Assembly: GCA_023897205.1 (NCBI GenBank)
Contig: JAHWDD010000006.1
Location: forward strand, 1,302,001 to 1,366,000
Length of the DNA stretch: 64,000 nucleotides
Direction: 5' to 3'
From: Exophiala sp. HKRS030
Taxonomy: Eukaryota > Ascomycota > Eurotiomycetes > Chaetothyriales > Herpotrichiellaceae
The notes beneath the pieces are model-generated. The model was not told the DNA's origin. It saw only the letters and a list, made by a program, of their open reading frames with translations, and searched no databases. Within the stretch, counting starts at the first letter, position 1. The number at the start of each line of letters is the position of its first letter. Positions 33,638-45,330 of this stretch are shown piece by piece. Made by a program: the position numbers and the translations under genes.

Positions 33638-34896
33638 AACATGACTATGGAAGTCTTGGGCGAATTTCGCCAGGACGCTATGGTTGCTACAATATAGCTT
33701 CGACCGAGGACGGGATGTTCGGACATTACGAGCTCGAGCAAGACTTTTCTAATTATGCAAGATCATGAGGTGATGCAATGGTTGACGGGTTTACTGTTTT
33801 GCAGGTTACAGAAACGGCCCTCAGAAATGGCGGTCTGATATGACTTGCTACAACGACTCCATCGAGAATTATGGGTTGGGGGTTCTGGCGTGGTATGGTG
33901 AATTCAATGATACCCTTATGATACATGGTCTTTGCAAACAAGGACTCCTTCCCTGCAAGCGCTATGCTGCAGGAACGTCATGTACAGTGTATGAAAGTCA
34001 TGATATAAACAAGCATGTTAAGCCGTCACAATTTTCGGAAATGCTAACTGAGCCAGCGGCGTCAGTTGTTTCGTCGAGCCGTCCTGCGCATCATGTTCCA
34101 AATTGTGCTCAATATCGACGGCTGGTGTTGTTCGGGATATTATCCTCCTGCAGCGGCCTCCTAAATTGGAAGGGCAAACCACTGAGTCAAGTTATTTCAT
34201 TTACTGGACTTCACGCAATTGCAATATGATGGATTTGCCCGCCCATCTGTGACCTTGCAACATCGAGGTGGTCTAACAAGGACACGGGGCGAGATGTCGG
34301 CTGGGAGTCAATTTCTGGTGGGTTCCGCTCGGGCCCTTTTCCCTTGGACAAAACCATCACTCTGCATGTCCAAGCTGCTGTCACATTTATCCGAACTGGA
34401 CATGGTCAGGATGATGTTCTGAGCCCAAGTCCATTGTCGTCGCTCGCTTCGAACATGTGGACGACGCTTGCTTCGCTTATTGGTGGTCAATGCGTATTCA
34501 GTCACGTGATTTCCCGCGGCAATGGTCGCAGTCAAGTTCAACCTCAACCACCTCCGCAAACACGTTCCCAACTACGTCCTCATCGCATCAATCACCACAC
34601 TCTGATATGGCTTTCTATCAATCATCATTGACCTGCTAGACGTCTACCGTCTGGCTTTTCACGTCGCCCAAGAGCTGTCTCTGCAGCCAGCCTTGATATC
34701 TCTCTGTCAGCGATTGAATTGCTGATTCAGGCCAAACAACTCAGTACGCCTTAAGACATCGACCACGCCGACGGCGCGAGACTCCATCATCAGAAACCTG
34801 CCACGACTGATCAGCGCGATAATTGAGACTGTTCTGGGCTCCGAAGGCACCTGCTCTTGAATGCGATTGAGCTGACCTGCGGGCAACGAGATCAAG
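33638..34896. other. intergenic, AP-1 sigma to MAF1
   Basis: A 1.26-kb spacer holding the 3' end of the adaptor gene and the MAF1 promoter or 5' leader. ORFs such as 33840-34229 lack recognisable features. A CACGTG lies near 34504. Confidence 0.35.
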
Positions 34897-36029
34897 ATGA
34901 AGGTGCGCATTACAAAGGATCCGGTGTTGGAAATGTTCAGCGACTGACAGTTGTTTAGTTCGTACCTAGTCGAGACCTCGATATCGTCACCTCGGCCCTA
35001 AATTTCACCACGCCTGATCTGCAGGTGATAGGTGGTTGCGACCTGTACACCACGAAGGCGGCGGGAGGAGACAAAAAGCTCTATAAAAATATTGAACATG
35101 ATCTTGAAGCGCAGTACAAGTCGAATCTACAATTCTCCCATTCACTATCACCGCCTCAAGCGCATCTCATGGCCTCTAGCCTCAACCTGAGCCGCAGCAG
35201 CCCATTTGGAAACCTCGGCATGATCAGTTCGAGGAGAACATACGCTTATCTGATAGCCACCTTAAATGCCAGCCATCCGGATTACGACTTCTCGGCCACG
35301 CTGAAACCAACAGATTTCAAAAGAGAGAGGAGCTTACGGCATGTAATGAACACTCTGGACACAGCTCTCTATAATCTTCGTCCACGTCCACAAACTACCT
35401 CGCTCCGTATACCAGGCATGCCTCCCGAAACCACCGTTACACCTTCGACCCAAACGCAATGGGGACCCGCAATGTGGAGATTGATCGATCAAAGTATGAG
35501 TTTGCGCGACTGCACCATCTATCGATATGCACCAGAGGACTTTGATCCATTCGAGGACGACGAAGAAGGATCTTTGTGGTCAATGAATTATTTCTTCTTC
35601 AACAAACAGAGAAAGCGCGTGTGCTATCTATACCTTCGAGGCGTTAATATCCTGGCCATGTCTGCAATTGACGGCCTTCGAACACCAGTCAAGGCCAAGT
35701 ATCATACGGACACTGAGTCTGAAGGATGGGCAACACCAGATCTGGGTGCTCATAAGCGAGCAACATATTGGCTTGGAGATCGACAAGTGGCTGAGACGGA
35801 CGACGGTCATAACCAAGATCTCGAAATGCCCTCCATCGAGAGGCCACTTTACGGGTACAGCCCTGAGTCGAAAGATGAGGAGGAACAATTCTCACCGCCA
35901 GCGCGACCTGTCGTCGACGAGCACGATAACTATGTGTTGAGTGACGAAGATGTCAGGAGTGCTAGGAGTGCTAGCAAGAGCACTGCAAGAGGGGTCAGTG
36001 AAGAGGTGGTCGGACCTATGGAGGTTTAA
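34897..36029 (+). CDS. MAF1: MAF1 repressor of RNA polymerase III
   Basis: Conserved nuclear repressor of tRNA and 5S transcription under stress. Coding exon 1 is only 6 nt (34897-34902, Met-Lys). A 56-nt intron follows, then 34959-36029, giving 358 residues that begin MKFVPSRDLDIVTSALNFTT, the family start. Seen: GGCDLYTTKAAGGDKKLYKN, LNLSRSSPFG, SSRRTYAYLIATLNASHPDY and the C-terminal globular block YRYAPEDFDPFEDDEEGSLW and NYFFFNKQRKRVCYLYLRG. The tail is acidic and Ser-rich, probably a site of phosphorylation. The open frame alone would begin at 35025 and miss the N-terminus. Confidence 0.95.
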
Positions 36030-36615
36030 TTATCGCAACCTTCTTTTCCTATGGGTGTCTAGTGTGAGCTTTGAATTGTGGGAGTTTGTATTTGTACTCT
36101 TGATACCCAGGCTTTTGACGGTATTTACGCGGCCGGTGGGAGCGGCTTCAGAGGACCCGTCTGGATATGCAACAAAAACTCTGGCAGAGTGTTTTGTAAC
36201 GGTCAAGGTGTTATGAGTGTTTAGGCTATTTGTTCGGAAGCATACGAATGGCTGTGTTGGATTCTGGAGTTCAACAGGGCGCATTGTTTGGGGCTGAGGA
36301 AAGCGTGATATCCGTAATATTATTTAGCTTGTTCAATCTAGCCATGAAGTATATCAATGGACATATGTTTCTGACTACTTGTCCTCATCACTTAAGGTGT
36401 ATATTGTGTCACTGTGTTGAAGGCGTAAATATATTTTGGTTGATGCGGAGCACATGCTTGACCTTATTGGTGACTGACGTCGCGTTCATACCACGTCTCC
36501 TCAGATTCCCTAGATTCGCAACGCTCACTCCATACAAATACCGAACAATACTACCAAATTGCTGACAACCTACACTCGTCAAGTCGTTAATCGATCCTTG
36601 ATGACAATTTGAGCC
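36030..36615. other. intergenic, MAF1 to coiled-coil gene
   Basis: AT-rich 0.6-kb spacer between tandem plus-strand genes. Nothing was recognised. Confidence 0.35.
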
Positions 36616-38566
36616 ATGGGAGAGAAAGAAGACAAAGAAAAGGCTGAGAAATTGGCAGCGGCGAAAAAAAGGGTATATTCTCCCGTCCGATCCTGACAAA
36701 ACTGCATGGACCAAGAGTGTCTTATGTTGCATGCCAATATGCAATACTTGTTTGATGTATTTTGAAAAAAATAACTAACCCTGTTTTGAATAGGTCGCTC
36801 AACTACAAAAGAAGAAGAAAGCAACTTCAGGTTCAACCAACGCAGGCGAGAAGTCGGGTTCGAAAAGCAAAGCGAAGAAAGCCGACAAAGCCAAAGACGA
36901 TGAAGTAGATGGAGCTGAGGCCGAGCAGGAAGAAGTTGTAGAAATTCCAGATGACAATGCGAAGCCAGCCGATACCGACGATGCAAGCCCAGCTGCGCAG
37001 ACGGCTACCGACGCAGACGAAGAAGGTCCCAAGGATGCGGAAGCCCAACAATCTCCCGATCCCTCCTCTGCCCCTTCGGCCGAACCTGAGTCGGTCTCTC
37101 CTACCAAGGGCCCGCGACATTCCAGCCGTCAACCCAGCGTCAGTATACAGAGTAAGATCCGCAGCACGAGCTTTAGGGACAATGGACCGTTGAGCCCAGC
37201 TGCGGCGCCGGGAAGCTTGGCCCGTATTGAAGAGCTTGAGCGAGAGAACAAACGCCTGGCTAAGGAGGCAGAGGAACATGAGAAGAGATGGCGACGTGTC
37301 GAGGAGGAATTGGAGGAACTGCGCGAGCAGAATGCCGAGAAATTGGCCGACTCCAACGGTAACGAGGAGAGTGGCACGGCCGTCAGCAGACTCCGTGCTG
37401 AAATTGAGACATTAAGGCGCAGGTTGAGTACGTCGAGTCGGCGCGAGAGTGTGGGTGCCAATGACGGCGGTTCTTTACGTGCAGAACTCGAGAGTAAGGA
37501 TGCTACAATTGCCGATATGCAGCTTGAGATCTCCCGGTTACGAGGACAGTTGTCCAGCCAGACTGCAGGTTGCGAGACGCATGGAGAGCAGATTGCGGCG
37601 CTGCAGGCAAACCTCTCGAGCGCAGAGGCAAAAATAAAAAGCCTCGAGACCGAGCTTGGTGACACGAAAAAGGCGCTCAGTAAAGCCAGCGAAAAGGCCG
37701 TCATAGATGGTACGGAGAGGACAAGTAAGGACACGAAGATTCGTGGACTAGAGAGAGAATTAACCGAGGCTGTCACCCAAAAAGATGAGCTTACGAAGAA
37801 AGTCGAGCAACTGGACAAGAAAATTGAGGCAATGAACAAATTACACCGGGAGGCAGAATCGAGGAATGCGGCCAAATTTGCGAGCGCAGAAGCGAGCGCG
37901 AGAGAGTTACCTGCGCTACGAGAGAAGATCGCAAAAGCAGAGAGTGAAAATACGAGGTTGAGAGAGAAGCACAAACGCGTCATGAGTGGTGACGGAGGCG
38001 GTGAAGGATTGGATGAGCTTGAAGACGAAGAGAGGCAGAAGCTCGAGAGGAAGATCAGGGAACTTGAAGGACAGGTCTTTGATCTCCAGCGAGGTGTATG
38101 GAGAGACAAACGGGTACAGATGCAGCCCAGAGGAGATGATGCTTCAAGGACATCGATGGACCAGGCTGAAGAGTTTGACGAGGTCGACCTATCTGGGTCT
38201 GGGAATGCTAGCAGACGAAGGAGCTCTGCGAATGGTCTACGTCAGGGACAGACAAAGCATTCAGGCTTCACACAGGTCTTGAACTCAGGGTTGGCGGCAT
38301 TCAGAGCGAGCACGACATCGCCAGATGCGCAACATCGAGGGTCGACGAGACCCAGGAATGACTCTCTGTTGGAGGAATTCGACGATGACGCGTTTGATGA
38401 AAGTGCTTTTGCAAGGGCACAGCGAGAAGAAGAGCAACGGAAGATGGTCGAGCATGTCAGGGAAGTGAAGAGAGGACTGAAGCAATGGACTGGCTGGAGG
38501 TTGGATCTCGTAGATGCCAGACGGGCCGGTGCTGGAGTTGGGTTTGGAGAAATCTTTGATGTGTAG
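36616..38566 (+). CDS. Coiled-coil protein conserved in filamentous fungi
   Basis: Predicted structural or tethering protein with no assigned catalytic function. Exons 36616-36672 and 36794-38566 (121-nt intron) give 609 residues. Seen: a basic start MGEKEDKEKAEKLAAAKKR, an acidic Ala/Pro/Ser linker to about residue 150, then a long heptad-rich coil (about 155-430) with repeated ELE/RL patterns, and a distinct short C-terminal motif QWTGWRLDLVDARRAG ending GEIFDV. Fungal relatives are often labelled 'M protein repeat protein', a name reflecting only the coil. The C-terminal motif resembles a small targeting domain, but I cannot name it. Confidence 0.8.
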
Positions 38567-38770
38567 AGAGGAATCATGAGAGAGCTATGAAGAAACGAAG
38601 ACCAGCGAGAAACACAGAATGTTGGCTAGGTGAACTTCTCGGTACCTGGTCGATGCCGTGGCTGCAGAGAAGAGGTATTTTGTTGTTATATGAGGATGAA
38701 CCAAGCAATCTAACCACATTCCAACCTCATCAACGTTCTCTGCCTTATTTCAACCTTCGACCTTGTTGAT

Positions 38771-39989
38771 CTAATTACTTTCTTTTGCAATCTGATGCAG
38801 CACCTTCTCATATTCTTCGACATCCTTGGCCCCGACCAGTGTAAAATCTCTCTTCTTACCTTCGAAAAGGACGTTTGGGATGCTGTCTATGCCGTTTGAC
38901 GCCTGTTCGCGGATCAGCGCCTTTACATCCATTAGACCCTCGCTTTTGTCCTCAATAACCGCTCTGGCTTCGTCTCCAGGAATACCAGCATCGGCGGTAG
39001 CCTTCAACAATGTTTCATCAGATGCAGGGCTTTTCTCGTCCTCGAAGAATTGATAATATAACGCTACAAGAAGCGTGAGTATGGCGAACGGACCCAGGGC
39101 AGGGGAAAAAAAAGTCACCCACAGTTTATGATTTTGTCGGCCGTCTCGAGTCCCTTTTTCTCTTGGAAATATTGAATGACACGGTGTGCCTCCAGAGTGT
39201 TGGAGATTGTGCCGCCAAATTTGAACTTGATGCCAGCACTGTCACCGTAGGCAGTCATCAACGTGGTATACTGTCCCGGCGCGCATGTCAGCTCACTGGC
39301 TTCTGAAAGGACAGCGAAAGGACGATGGGTTCAAGGGAGATCAGCTTTCCCCGGACCCTGCATCATCATGGACAACTCATCTAAGATTAAGAAAAGGTCC
39401 CGGCTTAGACGATGACATGTTTCAGTCCTGCCTGTCAAAAGCGATGAGGGTGTTGGAAATGCCATTACCCACCATCTTCATCTTCTCCTCTGAGTCACCA
39501 TAGCGAGTCTTTCCATACCATTCGCGTTTATTCATGTCTTCCTTGGGAGCATCTGGACTCAACTGGTAAGGGAAGTACTTGACTACGAAGGTGGTACTTT
39601 TCGCATCTTCACTTTGTCCGAATCGACGGAGAGCTGTCCTGTTCGTCAGTCTGACAGTCCCATGGCAATCGTCGGGTGTTGATCAAAGAGAGGAGATTGT
39701 GCGTTAATGCAGATCATCATGACGGATGTAACAGACCTTCATCCAGTCTAGAATGCGATACAAGCGGGTCAGCTGTTCAGCGACATCCTCGAAGATGTTG
39801 TGTTCCTAGACCAAAACCAAACCTTTTCTTTGCCAAATACGTCCTGAAGATTGACAATCAGCGCAAATACGAACCGACACAACTGGCAGATTTCAAATGC
39901 GGCCAACTTTCCCAGGATCAAGGTCGACGGATGTCTTACCACGGACAGATGGTATCCAAGGTGAACGACACCTGGGATTCGTACGTCAT
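38771..39989 (-). CDS. DsbA-like (FrnE-type) thioredoxin-fold protein
   Basis: Thioredoxin-fold oxidoreductase or isomerase relative of 2-hydroxychromene-2-carboxylate isomerase/FrnE. Five exons: 39940-39989, 39823-39843, 39473-39638, 39123-39270 and 38771-39063, total 225 residues. Exon 2 is 21 nt, and introns 2 and 3 are long (184 and 202 nt). Seen: TLDTICPWTYLAKKR with a single-Cys CPW site (15-17), YGDSEEKMKM, LMTAYGDSAGIKFKFGGTIS, NTLEAHRVIQYFQ, ATADAGIPGDEA and SIPNVLFEGKK with the cis-Pro loop. The joins restore KKRTALRRFGQ and KIINSLYYQFFE. Substrate unknown. Confidence 0.86.
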
Positions 39990-41363
39990 TCTGTGAGCCT
40001 TGGTCCAATTTCTGCAAGTTTCCGTTTCACTTTGCACCACGGTGTCGGGCAAAATCAAGGCGGCACGGCGAACAGGGCGAGTGTAATTGAAAGCTTGACC
40101 ACGTTTTCCTGTCGTTGCAACCACTATGCAGTCGAGGCCAAAATGGCGATCTGCAGGTGGGATGTGCTTGTAATTTCAACGTCGACCACGGACATCCGGA
40201 TCACTAATGTTTTCGCCTCGCCTGATTTCCCCGCTGGAAGAACACCGACCCATGACCTCGATTGGTCGACTGTTGGTTTGGTCGTGCGTGGATGGTCTTA
40301 TTCAGCTACACAGTACTTACTTAAGTGACCGGTCTACATACAAACGGACGTTGAGTGACCAGCTGTGTGTGCTGGATTATTGAACCCGCTCCGCATGAGG
40401 TTGCTGCAGCAAAAAGCCACAATTGCGTGTGCTCGCCAGTGGGAGGGGATCAGCACGCAGGAGCCGATGCTTGAGTCCTCCAATCTATCGCCTATCGAAC
40501 CAGAACGCATGCCCGTCTCACGCTTCGATCCCTCGCAAAGATCAGGAGAAGATCTTTGGTTTCAAGTGCAGGGCTGGGGAGAGCCTATTGTGAGGGTGAA
40601 CAAAGCTCCTTGGCCAGCCTCCTGGACCGTGGGCAAAAAAAGCCACAAGCGCTGACAGACGACTGGCGTAATCGAGGCCCGAACTCAGCGGAGTCGCGAG
40701 GTAGAGCGTTTGCCGTCCCCTGCATCACGCCGCCAACCGAGCCTGATTCGGCTTGTCAAAACATGCTTGGCGGAGGTTGGTGCTGTTTCACATCAATACC
40801 CGCCTCCCATTGGGTCATCACGGACGACAACCAGCTCCCTAGTGCTCCCCAGCCAACTCTTTTCCCGGTCGGTCGCAGCAGGAACTGCGGTTTTGCTCCC
40901 GTGGCCAGCCTTTCGATTCCCTGCACGACCGGGGGTCCACCATTCTATACAGGTGCCCTAGTCCAGCCTGGTCTGTCTGTCCCCCTTTTTTTTCTATACC
41001 TGGGCGCCTCAGCAGATCAATGCCTGCCACGCATGTCACTCGCGAATTTTCAATTCACTGAACTGCCTGCCACCCCTGAGTACAGGACTAGTGGTGGTCC
41101 GAGACCCCAATCACGGTCCAGTCGCACAGCCGAACATGTCAACCACTCTGCCACCGCATGACGTGCGTGGATCGTCCTCGAGGGGTATTTAGAACCCAGC
41201 TCCCACGCTGTTTGTCGACCATTCTTTTGTCCATCCACCGTTGCAACAAATCCATTCACTTTACTCTACTACAGCAAGAGAGTCCTTCGTTCATACAAAA
41301 GACCAACTCGTCCCATCCGTTTGACTTATCCAACTAGACTTAATATCACAACAATCCAACAAA
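39990..41363. promoter_or_regulatory. long divergent region upstream of the wall-protein gene
   Basis: A 1.37-kb region between two divergent starts. A TATTTAG element near 41187 followed by CT-rich sequence suggests a strong core promoter for the wall protein. The 201-codon frame at 40556-41161 has no domain character and is considered chance. Confidence 0.35.
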
Positions 41364-42533
41364 ATGAAGTCGGCTGTCATTGTTGGTCTTGCAGCTGTTG
41401 CTGCTGCTGCTCCTGGCGGCCCAGGAGGATGGGGGGGCCAAGGCCAAGGAGGATTCGGAGGCCACGGACAAGGCCCTCAAGGCGGAGGCCCGGGAGGTAA
41501 TGGTGGTAACTGGGGAGACTGGAATGGAGGAAATGGTCAGTTGCCTACCAGCGAAGAAACACCAACTCCTAGCCCTCTGCCCGCATCATCTTCTGCTATC
41601 CCAGATCCCATCCATGCAGGATGGGGTGACTGGACTACCACTACCACCACCACCACCCCTTCCCCAAGCCCAATCTCCCAAACCACCACCACAACAACAA
41701 CAACCCCATCAGAAACAATGTGGCTAGATTGGACTACCTCTACCACAACAACCCCCAGCCCAAGCCCCATTTCCCAGACCACTACAACGACCACTACCCC
41801 ATCAGAAACGATGTGGCTAGATTGGACTACCTCTACCACAACAACCCCCAGCCCAAGCCCCATTTCCCAGACCACTACAACGACCACTACCCCATCAGAA
41901 ACGATGTGGCTAGATTGGACTACATCTACCACGACGACCACCCCTAGCCCAAGCCCCATCTCCCAAACCACCACAACTACCCCCTCAGAAACTGTCTGGC
42001 TAGATTGGACGACGACGACAACAACAACTAACTCTGTATCTCCAGCCCCGGCTCCCGCTTCCGAACACTGGAACGACTGGACCACCCCAGTCGCTCCGGC
42101 ACCTGCTCCAGCAGAGACCACTCACTGGCAAGACTGGACCACGACGACTTCGGTCCCAGTGGCACCCATCGAGACCAGCTCTACCGCCTGGCAAGACTGG
42201 ACTACCACCACCTCGGTCCCCGTGGCGCCCATCGAGACCTCCTCCACCGTCTGGGGAGACTGGAATTCGACCTCTTCGGTCCCCGTCTCACCCATCGAGA
42301 CTTCCAGCCACGTCTGGAGCGACTGGACCACCTCGACCCCTCCTCCGGCCCCGGCGACCACCACACCTCCCCCTGCTCCTGCTCCAAGCACCACCGTGCG
42401 ACCTTCTCCATCTTCCACCACTCCAGTCGCTCCAGTGGTGAGCACTTTCACTGGTGCCGCCGCCACTGCTCAAGTCGGTGGATTGAAGATCGCAGGTGCC
42501 TTGGCTGCCATCATCGTCGTTGCTCTGCTGTAA
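41364..42533 (+). CDS. GPI-anchored Thr-rich wall protein with WxDW repeats
   Basis: Predicted secreted, heavily O-glycosylated cell-wall or surface protein. Single exon, 389 residues. Seen: signal peptide MKSAVIVGLAAVAAAAP; a Gly/Trp-rich segment (GGWGGQGQGGFGGHGQG); then about eleven WxDW(T/N) motifs (WGDW, WLDW, WNDW, WQDW, WSDW) separated by Thr/Pro/Ser spacers such as PSPSPISQTTTT; then a Pro/Thr stalk and a C-terminal hydrophobic tail GLKIAGALAAIIVVALL after small residues, consistent with GPI addition. Two consecutive 93-bp units are identical at the DNA level. No catalytic domain. The WxDW repeat resembles no family I can name. Confidence 0.85.
   Translation: MKSAVIVGLAAVAAAAPGGPGGWGGQGQGGFGGHGQGPQGGGPGGNGGNWGDWNGGNGQLPTSEETPTPSPLPASSSAIPDPIHAGWGDWTTTTTTTTPSPSPISQTTTTTTTTPSETMWLDWTTSTTTTPSPSPISQTTTTTTTPSETMWLDWTTSTTTTPSPSPISQTTTTTTTPSETMWLDWTTSTTTTTPSPSPISQTTTTTPSETVWLDWTTTTTTTNSVSPAPAPASEHWNDWTTPVAPAPAPAETTHWQDWTTTTSVPVAPIETSSTAWQDWTTTTSVPVAPIETSSTVWGDWNSTSSVPVSPIETSSHVWSDWTTSTPPPAPATTTPPPAPAPSTTVRPSPSSTTPVAPVVSTFTGAAATAQVGGLKIAGALAAIIVVALL
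41718..41903 (+). repeat. 93-bp in-frame tandem repeat, two identical copies
   Basis: Copies at 41718-41810 and 41811-41903 match at every base, and a diverged third copy starts at 41904. Each unit encodes 31 residues starting with the WLDW motif. A perfect match implies recent duplication or gene conversion. Confidence 0.92.
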
Positions 42534-45330
42534 GCAAGGACCGGCTCGACATCTTCTGTCCCTTTTTTTCAATTCGGCAATTTTCGGACCCCTGGATTCT
42601 CTGAGAGAGAAGAAATGGGCGGGAACCCGATTAATCACGGAACACCAAAGTCTACTGAGATGTTGCACTCTGCGGCTCTATTTCGACTTGTTTCATTTTT
42701 GCACCAACAACAAACACTAATGACTGGACACGACAATACAATCTTTTTTTTTTCTCGACAGGGTTATAAAGCGCTCCTGACGCTTGACACCGCTGACGCG
42801 CAATGGGGATCATGGAAATATGGCAATATGGGAATACAGGGTAGAAAGGAACAGGAACAATAAGGGAACATTCTACTGAGGGTGTGTTTCCCTTGGGACA
42901 CAAAAATGGTTTGGGAGGGGGAAGCATTTTAGGTAGCTTATTAGTTTTAGCTATATGCAAAATTTTGCAAGTCTCTTTTGATAAAAAAAAGAGAGAAGAT
43001 AGAATGAACCCAAAAACATTCAAATTTATTCTACGTCTTTGTTTTTCTCTTTTTTCTCCTCTCTTGGCTTCTTGTTCTTCGAGTGTACAGAAGAGACCAT
43101 TGCGATGCAATGGCTATACTTGACTGTTCAAGGTGAGTGAGGGCAATTCCGCAGAACAATTCAATTGACACCGTCATCAGTTCGTGGCGACGGTGGCGGT
43201 GCTGGTGACACGAGGATTAAAATAGTATCGTAAGTGGTCAGTAGTTGGTCAAAAATGTCTCAGTCAACGTGTGACAATTGAATGACCCGACAGATGGATG
43301 GATGGACAGACAGGCATATTGACATGGGATTTGATCTAGGGCCGAGTTGAGTGGTGTGTGTTTTGCAACGCAAGGACGTACAGTAAGGACGTAATAGAGG
43401 AGAGTACAAGTCGAGTCACGAGTTTGACCCAGAAAGTGCAGAGTACCATATTTTGCCTCCACCATGCAATGTGTGAGAGGTGAAAGGGGGCGACGGACAG
43501 ATGTCAATGTTTCTCCGAGGGGTAGTCACGCAATAAATCAAGACAGTACAGGGTACAGGTACATCATGCATCACGTCAAAGCTCATGTCAAAGGAACATG
43601 TCAATCATCATTCACGCTCTTGGTGCGGTGTGGTGTGGTGTGGAAGGATTCAGGGGTAAGAAAAAAAATGTACCGGAGGGAATCGAGGGATGATTTGACC
43701 GTGCTGTACTTTACACATAGACACCACAAAACACACTTACTCAAGAGGTAGACATCATCACCAGTGATCGTTTTACCTTGGTACTGTAATTCATACGGTG
43801 TGGGAGTCAGGGCTGAAAAAGGTCGAGTGAGAGCATGGACTAGATACTCCGGTACAATGGCCATGACGGTTTGATGGACAGATATCACACTCACGTTCAC
43901 CTTCCCGACGTCTTGGATGAGCACGAGATTTTACTCGTAAATAGCACAAGTATGATTGATGAGTCGTGGACGCCACATGGATGAATGAACTAAACGAGCA
44001 ATGTACTTCATACAGTAGGTTCCGACAGAGGTCGAGCCCAGCATGGTGGTGGCTACACAAAACGAGCAGTCTGTACTTTACTTCCGTACTACAGGTACCC
44101 TCGGTCGAATGTCCCTCCCTCTGATGTGGGTTGATGGGACGGGAGACTTGCGTTTCAAGATTCGAGATGAAACAATACCTTACCTACATTGTACGGAGGA
44201 GTAAAGAGTATGCAGGCGGGTAAGTTGAATGAATCCACAGGAGAGATGGATGATGGATGATGCTACCGCTGCTGTAAAAGGAAGCTGGAGAGAAACCGAG
44301 AAGTAGAAGTCCTTCGTGTCTGCAAAGCAGTGGAGACACTAAGTATGTACGTACATGCTAGTCCGGATCACGGAATCCACTGCATATGTATATCATTGCC
44401 GGTGTACAAGAGTACAGCGTTCGAGTAACAAAGTACTTGCATACATGTTGTGAACCTCCTGAGAGATACATAAAACTGTGGGGACTTGACTGGTGTGGGA
44501 ACCCGGCACTAAGTAAAGGGGGGATCTTTTTCTCCCCCGGAAAAGGAAGGTCAAGAGTGACAACGGCTTACATCTTACTCCCGTACAAGTACAGTATGTA
44601 GTGGTCAACGTAAGGGGGGAGGAACTATGAGCTAATATGCGAGTAAAAGAGTTGGAAAAGGATGCCAGTCTCAGAATCCATGTGGGAGTCATTTGAATCT
44701 TTGAAGTTTTACACAAGATGTCTGGTGAGAAGGAGAATTCGAGTTTAGGTTATGTAATGATTACATGTACGATGTGTGACTGCGCTGTGTAACGAAGGTG
44801 TACACTCTACAGTGAGATCCTTGTACAGGTAAGGAGCAGAATAGCAATAAAGACTAGATGCAAGGAAATGTCGACTGTCCGGGATAGAGTAGAAAGATCT
44901 GTTGCTCGGAGGAGGGAGTCGCTTCATAAGTACTCGGTGGTGAATGGGGATTTTCACTGGCCTGTTGCAAGTGTCTGTGATTCTCAGTTATCTAGCCCCA
45001 TTGGGAGCAATCAAGCAAAGTCATATGTATACGTTTGGAGTTAGGTCAGGAAGAAGAGACGAAGCTGTCGAGACTCTTATATGGAGTAGTTGGTAGAGTA
45101 GATGCTCGCTCGGCAAACTTGCCATGTGTTTCTCCGCATTTCACTAACTCCTCCAAATTGTTAGAGCTTCATTTCATGCTCATGAGATCTGATGTGACAT
45201 ACGATACGAGCCCACAAGAAAAAACCAAAAATGACCAGATATACAGAACAATGACCAATACTTCACGCCTTTCGGGCATCTTTATATCATCCGGCCTTAT
45301 CTAAAGGCTGAATCTACCTCGCCAAAAACA
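42534..45330. other. gene-poor 2.8-kb region
   Basis: No protein family, tRNA or transposon was recognised on either strand. It includes simple-sequence stretches (GGATG runs near 43295 and 44245, TGTGG repeats near 43625) and many GTAC tetramers between 43.3 and 45.0 kb. It may hold long UTRs or a noncoding RNA; there is no direct support for either. Confidence 0.35.

Noticed and set aside
33840..34229. 129-codon ORF between AP-1 sigma and MAF1
   Set aside because: No recognisable motif, and it lies within the likely MAF1 promoter.
37129..38109. 326-codon Ser/Leu-rich ORF on the minus strand
   Set aside because: Lies opposite the coiled-coil gene. Its low-complexity Ser/Leu composition is the complement of Glu/Lys/Arg codons, a typical shadow.
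40556..41161. 201-codon plus-strand ORF upstream of the wall protein
   Set aside because: No domain, biased composition and no conserved start. It lies in what looks like the wall-protein promoter.
41718..41990. CRISPR-like array
   Set aside because: The repeats are contiguous, in frame and without spacers; they are coding repeats in a eukaryotic gene.
41537..42121. 194-codon Val/Gly-rich minus-strand ORF
   Set aside because: Antisense of the Thr-repeat wall protein; the Val runs are complements of ACC/ACA codons.
42652..43110. 152-codon minus-strand ORF in the gene-poor region
   Set aside because: No domain; composition follows homopolymer-rich DNA.
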